DNA of 64,000 bases, from positions 145,799,766 to 145,863,765 of the forward strand of contig NC_084795.1 in the NCBI RefSeq assembly GCF_963169125.1, in the 5' to 3' direction. A program made the translations under genes and the position numbers. The DNA comes from Humulus lupulus (Eukaryota; Streptophyta; Magnoliopsida; Rosales; Cannabaceae). Positions 54,058 to 64,000 of the stretch are shown one piece after another. Under the pieces are notes generated by a model. The model ran no database searches. It saw only the letters and a list, made by a program, of their open reading frames with translations, and had not been told where the DNA came from. Position 1 is the stretch's first letter. Each line of letters begins with the position of its first letter.

Positions 54058-57000
54058 TGTAACGTCCCAAATTGCCTAATAAGGCTTAGGGCCTTGATTA
54101 GGAGGTCAGGATGAAAAACTATGGAAAATTATGTGTTAATGTGATTTTATGAGTATCATTGCATGATTAAGTGAGTTATATTATAATATGACTTGATATG
54201 TATGTTTAGGTGTATTAAATATGCATGTGGGCTCGTTTCTTATTAGAAGGGAATTTTTTGTAATTTGGCATGTTATGTGTATATTTGGCATATATGTGAT
54301 ATATGTGTGAGACCACATTATTATGTGGATATATTGGGTTACTCGGCACGAGGCGATCCTTGAGAGCAAGTTAGCGGGAAAGTCACAACGGGAATAATAC
54401 TTAACTCGGGGTGAGTCAATGGGTATTTTGGGTATTTAGTACATTACCAGGATTTTGGGTAATGGGAATGAATGCTTGAGGATATATTGGGAGTTAGTGA
54501 GATCAGGAGGACATTCTGGAAATTTTAACTATTTTACCCTTGGAGGCATTTTTGGGACCCCAAGCCTTGGGTTTTACTTAAGGTTACTTGAGCTCAAAGT
54601 AACCTGACAGAAATAGATTTACATTCAAAACACTTTCTATCTCGTTCTCCTTTTTACCGTTCATTGCACTTTCGAAGGAAAGTCAAGTTTTAGGACTCAG
54701 ATTCAAGCAAGGTTAGAGTCGTAACGATTTTAGGGAAGATTAGAAGCTTGATAGCCAGAGGATTTAACTGAAAAACGACTCAATCAGAGGTAATCCAAGT
54801 TTTAAGTTTTGAGTTTTCGAGTTTTTAAGCTTTGATTGGATTCTATGTTTTGATGAGTTTTTTGAGTTGTTTGAAACTTAGGTTTTGATGGTTTTGGGCC
54901 ATTGAGTTGATTGGGTGTTTTTGGGATTTGGATATGTTTGGATAGGTTTATGGAGGGTTTTAAAATGAGAAAAATGGAGGAAATGTGTAATGCCCCAAAA
55001 TCCCTAATAAGGTTTAGGACCTTGATTAGGGGACCAGGAGGGCCATAATTGATTTATTATGTTATTAAATGGTGATATGCATGTCTATGTGAATTATATT
55101 ATAATATGATGATAAATGCATGCATATGAGTCCATTTTTAATTATAAGGGCATTATGGTAATTTGGCCCGTTGAGGGCGTAATTGTGTATTTTCATGCAT
55201 GTGGGTGAATTAAAAATAAGACCACATTATATGTGGATTTGTTCGATCCATTCGGCATGAGACGATCATGGAATGCAAGTTATCGGTCTAGTCATAACGG
55301 GGTTAGTTTCGAGGCTCGGGGTGAGTCTCGGGGTAATTTGGTGATTAGAACATTTCTGGGAATTAAAGAGTAATGGGATGCAATTTATTAGTATTTGAGA
55401 ATATTGAGAATAATGATAATTGGAGGACGTTAATTATGATTAGCGGGATAAGTGGTGAAAGGACTATTTTGCCCTTATTGGGTTTTGGGAGAGTGTTTTG
55501 ACCCTAGGGGCATAATGGTCATTTTGGACCAAAATTAGTGACTTAGCCACCTTTCCCCTCAGCTGAAGGTAGCCTTAGAAACAGAGCATCATTATCATCC
55601 TCTCTCTCTCTTCTCGATCATCATCTTTCCTCTTCTTCCTTTGTTTTTTTTTAGACTCCCTTTGAGGATCCAAGCTAGGAGAGCAAGGGTTGAGGGCTTA
55701 GGACCTTGGTTCAACCATTGAAGAGGATCTAAATCAAGCATGAGGTAAGAAATTCAACCATGGAAATCTTTGGTTTATACCCTGTTTTTCTATTAGTGTC
55801 AACTGAGAATTTTGAAGTGTATAGTTGGGGATTCATGGAGGTTTTGGGGGAAAGTTTGCTTGGGTTTTGATGAGGTTGAGGTTTGGATGAAGTTTTGGGG
55901 TTAAATGGCATGTTTGGATGATGTTTGGGATTGGTTTGGAAGCTTAGTTTTCAGGGGAAATCGCAGGGAAGAAGACCAGGAAAACTGGTCTGCAGGTGGC
56001 GCCCCAGCGCTAGGCAGAGCAGAGAGATGGGTCTCTCTGACTTGGGATAGCTCCCCAGCGCTAGTTCACTTTTCAGAAAAACCTATTTTTAGGGTTTAGG
56101 ATGATTTTGGGGGCTCGAGGGATGGTTCCACTACCCCATTTGGGTGGATTGGGAGTCCCGAGAGCACGAGATTGGTCCCGGGAGTGAGGTTTTAGATTAT
56201 AAACCTTTTTATGATTTATTTTATTGATGGGATTCCATATTTGGTTATGACTAGGTGACCGCTAAAGGATCAAAGGATTGATCGTTCTCAAGGGTCATTC
56301 TTTTACTAATTCTTGCTCGAACCTGAGGTAAAAAAACTGCACCCTATATATATGACATGCGTGGCTATTATTGAGGCATGTTGAGTGTTTAAATGTGGAC
56401 ATTGATTGCATATTAAATGCTTAGGAAATCTTGCTTATTTGTGGTGCACGAGAAATATGTGGTTAGGGCATGCCATGAATGTTAAATATGAGATTGATTA
56501 GAGCTTGAGTCTCTGTGTTTGTGCATGATCCTAATTATGCCATCAATTATTAAGTAAGCATGTTGAATGCCCTATATTCGAATATTTGACATATGATATA
56601 TGCTTGGTAGCATTGCATACTTGTGTGTGTGGCACTGACTTACTAATCAGAATCGGCAATGGTGTCAGACCCATCTTTGAAGCACTGACTTACTAGTCAA
56701 GTTCAACAACGGTGCTGAGCACTGGTCGTGTGTTACTGACCTAAGAGTCAGGAGCGGCATAAACATTATGAACGCAGAGCCGATGAAAGATTAGATCTAA
56801 TCAACATCTGCATTGAATGACTCATATGGATCATTGATGCCGGACCGACCCTACGTTCGATGAAAATTATAAGCGCTTGACTAGTCAATGACTAGTTACT
56901 CAGAGCCAGGGCCAAAGGCTTAGGTGACTATCTTCACATGGCTAAGGGAGCGGTACCCACAGTAGTGACTCTATGGTCACTTGGTAGATTTATGTTGGTG

Positions 57001-59196
57001 ACTATGTCATCAAATACCTATCTTGTTTAAGCTAGTGAAAGGATCACTTATCTGTAAAGCTCATGTGACCATATCGTCACATCGCTAATGGGAACAAAAC
57101 CCACATTAGTGACTATTACAACTGTCACTCTTCTCTTTGGGGCTAAAAGTCCTGGATGATTATTATGATCATCGGTTGATGTTATATACCCATCATTATC
57201 AGAATTTATTTGCATGCGTGATTAAGGCTATTATTGTTAGGCATGCACCTTATGATTTGATGACATGTTATTACTGTTCATGAGCATGTTGAGTTTTTTT
57301 GCTGGGCTTCGGCTCACGGGTGCTATGTGGTGCAGGTGAAGGCAAAAGAAAGTTGTACCATCCTTGAGTTGGAGAGCTTAGGTGACGATGTGTACATATG
57401 CAGCTGCTCGACCACCACGGCCGAGGGTTGAAAGAGGAACTAGGGTTAAACCCTGTTTTTCCGCTTAGACCGGCTGGTTGTAAATATTTTCTTGTAATAG
57501 ACCTTTAAATTATTATTTTTTTGGACCCAATGTATACAGTAAACATTTTAGTGAAACGTTACATTTTATCCAAAAAATTTACTCCTAAACTACTAATCAT
57601 ACTTAGTTACACGATTATGACCAAATGACTCGGTTAGCGAGTTTAGCACTGTTTAAAATGCGCACCGTAACGGTCCCTGGAGTTAGGGCGTTACAAAATG
57701 GCTGGGTTCCAGGTCGGGTTGCGACCCTTTTCTTGGGCGCCGCGGCTCAGGCTTGATGAAGAAGAAGCATCTGGCTGTTGGTCAATTTGGGCTGTAGCGC
57801 GAGGTGCAGGCAAAAAAGAGGCTAGGCCTCTGTCTTGTTGGGACCACGACTCAGAGGCTTGGGGCCGAGACATTTAAGGGGATTTTTGGCCTTAGGGAGG
57901 TTTTGAGTGCGGGAACTCAAACCTAAGGGCTCGGGATCAATCCTGCTACCCAGTTTAGTAGGATTTGACGTCCCGAAGGCTAGGACTCGGTCCGGAAGCC
58001 TTTATTTAATCATTATTGACATGATTCTATACTTGGTTGTGATTAGGTTATCGCTAGGGGCTCGAGATCGAGATCATGGTTGAGGGTCGTTCTTATTTTA
58101 TATTATACTTGGACCTGAGGTAAGAAAACTGCACCCATTACGTGATGTACATGATTAGAGCTTGGCCCGAATGTTTAATATAGTTTTGATTGGGCATTGG
58201 CCCTGTAAATGCTCATGATTATGATTATGCTTGTGATTATTCATTAAACATGTTGAATGCTCTGTATATGGATACTTGCTATATGATAAATGTTTGTTAG
58301 CATTATACACTTGAGAAAAGCATTGACTTATTAGTCAAGGACGGCAATAGCATTGGTTGAAAAGCATTGACTTATGAGTCAAGGGCGGCAATAGCGCTCA
58401 AGGCGTTGTTCGATGTGTTTAGATCTAATCAGGAGCGCATCATATGCTTGTCCAATCCAATGGTCATAGAAAACTAAAGTGTCAGGTACGCTGGACCAGC
58501 TCCAAGACTGGTTGTACAGAGGATAGGGCAATGGGCCCCTGGGTGACTTATAGTCCTAGATCCTAGGGCGCTGAGCCTCGATATGATTTATTAATCATGT
58601 AACTTAGGCAACGGGCCCTGATATGATTCAGTTAATCATTTATTTAGAGCATTTGGTCCCATATGACACTGTAGTCATTTATATGAATGGTATGAATACA
58701 TGAGTAGGGTTATTACTGCTAGGCATGCTTATTATGATTTGAAAATGTGTTAATCACTACTTTTGAGCATTTTTAAGTTTTCTTCTGGGCCTTGGCTCAC
58801 GGGTGCTATGAAGGTAAAGGGAAAGAAAAGCTGGACCAACCATGAGTTGGAGAGCTTAGGTGGCGATATGTACATATGCAGCCGCTTGACCACCACGACC
58901 AAGGTTTCTCAAAGGAACTAGGGTTAAACCCTATTTTTGTCGCTTAGGTCGGCGGGTTGTAGCTTTTGAGTTGTCATGACCATTTTGGAACTGTAAACAA
59001 CTTTGTAATTGTTTATTATGGGATCCCATGTACACTTTAATGTTTTAATGAGATATCTATTCCTTTTAACCGAAATTTTTAACATTGGACCAGTAATCAC
59101 ATTTAGATGCATGTTTATGGCCCAATGACTTGTTTAGCGAGTTAAGCATTATTTATATACACAGTTCTAACGGTCTTGGCTAACCAGGGCATTACA
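54058..59196 (+). repeat. Solo LTR F (Tekay-like), interrupted by solo LTR E
   Basis: TGTAACGTCCC...GGGCATTACA with perfect target duplication ATGCC (54053-54057 and 59197-59201). About 2424 bases once the nested LTR and one AAATG are disregarded. It shares with the other Tekay-type LTRs the start block (AATAAGGCTTAGGGCCTTGATTAG split here), a remnant of the CG-rich island (57737-57750) and the 3' block near 58790-58910. Confidence 0.92.
54986..57695 (+). repeat. Solo LTR E, nested in solo LTR F
   Basis: 2710 bases, TGTAATGCCCC...GGGCGTTACA, perfect target duplication AAATG (54981-54985 and 57696-57700). Similar design to LTR F but a distinct family. It contains repeated GCACTGACTTACTARTCA words (56632-56755) and an AGCGCTAG-containing island (55990-56065). 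No coding sequence. Confidence 0.93.
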
Positions 59197-59210
59197 ATGC
59201 CGATTTTTTT

Positions 59211-59346
59211 AAGAATTCTGAATAATTTACGGTGATGAAATTGGAGTTCAAACAGTCAGTTGCATGCGTGCCTAATTTTTTTATACGAGTGGAAAACATA
59301 CTATTTGAACTCTGATTTTGGCACTGTAAATTATTCAGAATTTCCT
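59211..59346. repeat. Central hairpin of the palindromic element
   Basis: AAGAATTCTGAATAATTTAC (59211-59230) pairs with GTAAATTATTCAGAATTTCC (59326-59345) with few mismatches; further in, GGAGTTCAAAC and its inverted partner near 59304-59316 also pair. The loop holds TGCATGCGTGCC and a T run. Confidence 0.75.
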
Positions 59347-59437
59347 GAAAATTTGTAGGATGCCTACTATAACTATAATATACACGATTTTTATCCCTCA
59401 AAATTCAAGAGATGATGTCGCAAATGAGAAAGCGGCA

Positions 59438-60269
59438 TGTGGCATCACAAGTCATGGAAAAAATGACAAAGTATTGAAAAATATCGATGAACAAAGATGG
59501 ATAGGTCCAAGACCTATAGGGAAGTCGACCAGGCCTAAACCCCCTAGGGGTGGTCGGCCTAGCATGCCTAAAATTCACATGGGGTGGTCGGCCCACCCTA
59601 TTCTTCATAGGGTGGTCGGCCCAAACTCCCAAATACACTTCGTTGGATAAAGTTCATGCTCGTTCAAGTTGACATCAACAGGCTTAGCACCCAAAAGATC
59701 AATAGGCCTAGCACCCAAGCTCTAAAGGGTCATCGGGCCTAGCACCTAAGTCTCATAGACCAACCAAGACTTAGCATTTTCCCAAAGGTTTCAATCGTTC
59801 ATGGTCAACCACAATCCAGAGAAATGACGAGAAGACCCACGATCTCACAATCATGGGAAGGTGGACACGTGTCTCCACTCCCAATGATCTTGTACCAAAC
59901 CACAATCCCCAGTCTTGTTGATCATATAACAGCCCCAGGGTACTATAAATAAAGGACCCATGGCTTCATTTGAAGGGAGAGAGGGGAGGATGGAAGGAGA
60001 GACTTTTGGATCTATCATTTGGATTAACTTCTGGGCAAATCTGTGACGAGTGAACTCTTCAGTTCATCTTTGTAATTGTCAATTGAGTGATTCAATACTA
60101 AATACTAGGTGGATTAGGTTATTACTGTTCATCAGAACAAGGCTAAACCACTATAAATTTCTGTGTGTTTTGTTTTAATATTTGTACTTTGTCGTATATT
60201 TACATTTATATCGTTCAAAAGGTGTCATATATTGTACATACAACCGTTGGCCAATTTCACAGGTCAACA
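59438..60269 (+). repeat. 5' LTR of Tat-C
   Basis: Ends CAGGTCAACA at 60269 and is followed by TTTTCGTGCTTTCATTGAGAG, the Tat priming region. A start at TGTGGCATCAC (59438) is my best guess. TATA box ACTATAAATAAAGG near 59942. Two short-unit arrays (GGTGGTCGGCC at 59548, 59582, 59610; GGCCTAGCACCCAA at 59680, 59704, 59735) lie upstream of the TATA box. Confidence 0.6.
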
Positions 60270-60323
60270 TTTTCGTGCTTTCATTGAGAGTACGAAATTA
60301 AAAAACACACTTTCATCAGTTTT

Positions 60324-61060
60324 ATGATGCCTCTAAAACCCAGTTAGACAAAGAAGATGACTTCCAGGGATTCCACCACTCAAGATCCCATCGATCTCGT
60401 TAACGAACCTCAGGTGGAGATTGGAGATCAACCTGATGCAGAGAATACACAGGACACTCACCAAGAGGAGATGGCGCGGTTTCTGGCGAGGCAGGTGGTC
60501 TTTGCATAGAAATTGCCCTCCAGAGGGCGACTATGGAACAACAATGGTGGGAGATAGATGAGCAGGTCCAGAGGATGATCTAGAGGGAGAACAAAGATGA
60601 CCAGATGCATTAGGAGGCTTGTGGCCCTGGAGGCGACTACCTAGTTAGTCTAAGCTAACGCTGAAGTTTCTGCTCAGGCGATGAGGGAGGCTCAAGCCAA
60701 AGTAGCAGGGATGCGTGACAATAGTAACAAGGAGTCCTAGGGGAGGAGTAGAACCCCAAGGACGCTCTCAGAGCCATTTTCCCAGAGACAAGATGAAGAG
60801 GTGCAGTCCAAGACTGCCTTCTCCATGACTAAGAAGAATAACACTTCCTCTCGGAGTAAGAGCGTTACCAACCCGAAGGCCCCCTCCCAAGGGGACAGAC
60901 AAAACGACACAAAAGAGGAAGGTCAGACATCTGAGAGGCGTGATAGGAATGAAAATGGTCACTCAAAGTCTCAGAGTCATGTAGGAGGAGAGGCTCGGGG
61001 GCAGGATCGCACCGGCAAGAGCAAGGTGGACCTACCACCCCTACACCCTTAGTCTCGCAT
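60324..61060 (+). pseudogene. gag: Tat-C gag, N-terminal part
   Basis: ATG 60324 begins MMPLKPS and meets a TAG at once; the same frame continues TKKMTSRDSTTQDPIDLVN and EIGDQPDAENTQDTHQEE. Stops near 60507 and later break it. A frame at 60801-61052 is rich in Ser, Lys and Arg (SMTKKNNTSSRSKSVTN), like the basic linker of Tat gag. Confidence 0.7.
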
Positions 61061-62047
61061 GGGAAATGAACCGATGAACAACACCAATACCGTGTTCGAT
61101 AGGCTCAAGAAATATGCAATACCTCAGGATCTGAGGGAAGTCATCAACAGGAGAACCAACGCTCAGGAGGGGGTACTAGGGATGTCTACCCCACCTAGTG
61201 CAGCGATCCCACCAACAGTGTAGGCACAGATAGATGCACTCACCACAGTTGTTCAGGGCCTGACAAAGAAATCTTCCGATATCGAGCTGGCTCGTAGAAG
61301 TGGGAGTCCCTTCAGTGCCAAGATCCAAGCTTTTCAACCACCACCGAAGTACAAGACCCTGAAACTTCCAGCATACACTAGGAAGGAGGACCCAATGCGA
61401 CACATTGGAAAGTTCGAGGATCAGATAGAGTTACTCGGTGTGGAGCATGAATATAGGTGCAGGGTATTCCCTACCACTCTCTCTTACTTAGCTCAGTTAT
61501 GGTATTGGAAATTCAAGCCTGGATCCATCACTTCCTGGGAGCAATTCAGGAAGGAATTTTGTAAGGTCTTCAGTGCCGGACGGATTCAACCAGTTTATGC
61601 CAATCAGCTAGCTGACATCAAGCAAGGGAAGGATGAACCCTGAAGGACTACATCCAAAGATTCATGAGAGAAGCAAACTGAGCAACCACAGTGGGAGATG
61701 AAGGGAAGTTCGTTGCCATCTTGGCATGAATCATTTATCATAGTCCCTTGTGGGATAGCAACCACAGGAACTTTGTCAACACCTTGCAGAAGTTCCTGAA
61801 CCGAGCAGAAAAATACATGAAGCTAGATGACGATATCATGAAGGAAGAAAAATGCATAAACCATTTGCCCACTATCAAGGCAAGCAAGAATTTCGCAAAC
61901 CCTCGTGGCAGAAATGGGGGAAATGGTAAGAAGAGGAGTACCTCAGGGTCTGAGAGAGTCGAGAAAAGAAGGCTAAGTCAGCACAAAGCGACAAACAGCC
62001 TAAGCACCAGTCCTACAAGCCCAGGTTCACCAAATATATTGTCCTGA
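61061..62047 (+). pseudogene. gag: Tat-C gag, capsid core
   Basis: KTLKLPAYTRKEDPMRHIGK leads to YRCRVFPTTLSYLAQLWYW, SWEQFRKEFCKVFSAGRIQP and VYANQLADIKQGKDEP, the Tat capsid core. A frameshift near 61640 moves DYIQRFMREAN to another frame. The frame 61748-62047 gives NFVNTLQKFLNRAEKYMKLD, the next conserved helix. Confidence 0.82.
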
Positions 62048-62577
62048 CTACAAAAAGGGCTGAGATTTACTTGGCAACATACCAGGAGGTACTATACCAT
62101 AAACCACCACCCTTGCACTCAGAGGGAAAGAAGGACAAGAACAAGTTTTTTCGGTTCCATAATGATTAAGGGAACGACACAAATGAGTGCTAACAACTGA
62201 AGGATGAGATAGAGTTTCTCCTTCGATCAGGAAAAGTCTCGAGGTACTGAGTCAAGAACAAAACCCCAAGTAGGAATCCAGAGTTCTAAAGGCAAAGGAG
62301 TCCACCATTGGATCCAGCGGTCGTGGACTTCACATTGGACACCATATGTGGAGGGCCCCACATAGCAGGCAACAGTAACAATTCTTGTGAGTGATATGCA
62401 AGGACCCTAAAACATGAGGTAGGGGAGTCTTCCCAGTGCATGACAGTCGAGGAGCGGTCTCCAAAGAATTCGAAGTATGAAAGTGAAACTTTCACTTTTA
62501 CGGAGGATGACTCCAGGCACGTGAGGTACCCCCACAATGACCCTCTGGTCCTTACCATTCACATCGCAAATGCCTGA
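62048..62577 (+). pseudogene. gag: Tat-C gag end with damaged zinc knuckle
   Basis: Readable only in pieces. Near 62148 the knuckle reads FRFHND, a stop, then GNDTNEC: the first Cys is Phe and the second His is Asn compared with Tat-B (CRFHNDYGHDTNKC). LKDEIEFLLRSGK follows. Near 62340 TICGGPHIAGN is the piece normally just ahead of the protease. Confidence 0.72.
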
Positions 62578-62979
62578 GTGAAGAGATGCTTGGTGGATAC
62601 GGGAAGCTCAGTAGATGTCATCTACAAATCATCCCTCGAGAAGATGAAGCTCACGGTCAAGGACCTGACACCTTGTTCCCAAGTGATATATGGGTTCACA
62701 AGAGAATGCCTTGCACCAGCAGGAACTATCAAACTACCAGTCACTGTGGGGGATTCCCCTAGGCATGAGACTGTGATGACAGAGTTCCTGGTGGTAGATA
62801 GCTCATCGGCTTACAACGTAGTGTTCGAGAGACCCCTCCTGATGGCATTACACGCAACAGTGTATATCTGGCATCTGTCTTTGAAGTTCCCCACAAGCCC
62901 AGGGCAAGGATACGCACAAGGTAACCAAAGGGAGGCAAGAGAATGCTATAACACGTCGGTGGTCAAAGTAAAGAAATGA
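62578..62979 (+). pseudogene. pol: Tat-C aspartic protease
   Basis: RCLVDTGSSVDVIYKSSLEK carries the DTG active site; EFLVVDSSSAYNVVFERPLL and YIWHLSLKFPTSPGQGYAQG are the second half. A TGA at 62575-62577 precedes it and TGA at 62977-62979 ends it. It is closer to the Tat-B protease than to that of Tat-A. Confidence 0.87.
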
Positions 62980-63171
62980 CCATGTGTAAACAACATGGTG
63001 GTGACCTATTGCGAAGGGAATGAAGGAACCGATGAGGTTTTCAATATGGAAGATGACATTGAAGGAAACACTCTACTGGAGCCAGGGACTCCTTTTAACG
63101 AAGATTTGTTATCATAACAAGTTTCCCAAAGCGAGGGAAACGACATCAATCATCACTTTGGGGATGACGTC

Positions 63172-64000
63172 ATGGGGGTAGGACCAATCGAAGATCTTGA
63201 AGAAAACCTACTAGATGAAAAGGACCCGACTAGAGTAATCAAAGTCAGGAAGGAACTAACGGTGGAAATTAAGGCACGATTGGTAGAACTTTTGAAGAAG
63301 AACCAGGACGTCTTTGCCTGGTCACATAAGGACATGGTTGGAATTTCTCTGTTTGTGATAAGTCATGCCCTCAATGTGGACAAAAACTACCCACCGGTGC
63401 AACAACAGAGGATACTTCTTGACAAAGATTGATCTCAAGCCTTGAAGGAGGAGGTCGAGCAGCTCAAGGAAAATAATTTTATTAGGGAGGCCTACTACCC
63501 AGACTGGGTATCAAACCCTGTGCTGGTCCCAAAACCAAATGGGAAGAGGAGGACATGCGTGGAATTCACAGATCTGAACAAGACCTGCCCCAAAGAATGC
63601 TCCCCACAACCCATAATAGACTCATTGGTCGATGCAACTGCAAGTCATGAAATACTCTCATTCATGGATGCATATTCTGGGTATAATTAGATAAGTATGG
63701 ACCCTCCCGACGAGGAATATACTAGCTTCTGGACAGACAAGGGATTGTACTGTTATAAGGTAATGTCATTCAGCCTAAAGAATGTATGAGCCACCTACCA
63801 GCATTTAGTGAATGGCATGTTCCGAGACTTGATCGGCAAAAATATGGAGGTATATGTGATGACATATTGGTCAAGTCCAAAGAAGCAGGAGGGCATGTTC
63901 TATACTTGGAGGAATGCTTTGCAATACTTAGAAAGTATCACATGAGGTTAAATCCTCTCCAGTGCTCGTTTGGATTTGGTTTCAGTAAGTTTCTCAGATA
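63172..64000 (+). pseudogene. pol: Tat-C reverse transcriptase, cut by window edge
   Basis: MGVGPIEDLEENLLDEKDPT and VFAWSHKDMVGISLFVISH open the domain; TGA at 63430-63432, then NFIREAYYPDWVSNPVLVPK, CVEFTDLNKTCPKE and LSFMDAYSGYN, TAG 63688-63690, and GLYCYKVMSF. At about 63855 the catalytic YVDD codons have lost one base, which shifts the frame within the active site. CFAILRKYHMRLNPLQCSFG continues to the edge. RNase H and integrase lie outside. Confidence 0.88.

Larger units (their letters stand above)
53953..59440. mobile_element. Palindromic (foldback-type) element, split by a solo LTR
   Basis: Left part 53953-54057 and right part 59197-about 59440 join at target duplication ATGCC. Joined, they form an imperfect palindrome of about 345 bases: AATTCTGAATAATTTAC at 59214-59230 is inverted at 59326-59342; TATTATAGTTATA-like sequence at 54032-54044 is inverted at 59364-59379; TTTCTCAT-CGACA at 53970-53987 is inverted at about 59416-59432. 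Arms differ at many places, so it is old. The outer ends and its target duplication are not resolved; class unknown. Confidence 0.6.

Noticed and set aside
1..64000. CRISPR arrays, bacterial operons, tRNA or rRNA genes
   Set aside because: Looked for regularly spaced palindromic repeats and clover-leaf signatures; the only regular arrays are tandem repeats inside LTRs, and everything else is plant retrotransposon DNA.

Overview
The window is plant nuclear DNA made almost entirely of LTR retrotransposons. I see no intact host gene, rRNA or tRNA gene, CRISPR array or bacterial-type operon. Plant origin follows from Ty3/gypsy Tekay-like chromoviruses and Tat-type elements (with a second, archaeal-type RNase H), Ty1/copia elements, hAT- and Harbinger-like MITEs, and LTR TATA boxes of the TATAAATA type. 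A TE-rich angiosperm, probably a dicot, is my inference; the species cannot be told.

Layout. 1-1890: start of a minus-strand copia element (Copia-A). 1891-3679: 3' end and LTR of a Tat element (Tat-D), the LTR carrying a hAT-like MITE. 3680-6497: AT-rich DNA. 6498-19988: Tat-A (5' LTR, gag, protease), cut inside gag by a complete Tekay element (Tekay-A, 7477-17116, target duplication CGTCG). 19989-22905: minus-strand Tekay-C (3' LTR and end of pol) inserted in Tat-A. 22906-about 42390: Tat-B inserted in Tekay-C; it has gag, protease, RT, two RNase H domains, integrase and a spliced antisense gene, and that antisense gene is cut by complete Tekay-B (30876-40109, target duplication TCCCT). About 42390-46952: truncated minus-strand copia (Copia-B). 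46953-50055: AT-rich, lower-copy DNA with a Harbinger-like MITE and a doubtful host exon. 50056-59196: four solo LTRs, each with a perfect 5-bp target duplication, one of them inside another. 59438-64000: Tat-C, running off the right edge.

The oldest-to-youngest stack is Tat-A > Tekay-C > Tat-B > Tekay-B, four levels deep. All polyproteins are broken by stops, frameshifts or deletions, although the Tekay-A and Tekay-B LTR pairs differ by only about 2% by my eye count. No element here looks autonomous.

Most worth a second look: an extra open frame between primer-binding site and gag in Tekay-B; the intron-containing antisense gene of Tat-B; an imperfect palindromic element split by a solo LTR that is itself split by another; and several short-motif arrays inside LTRs (a TATA box in a perfect hairpin, CGATATATCG palindromes, CG-rich islands).
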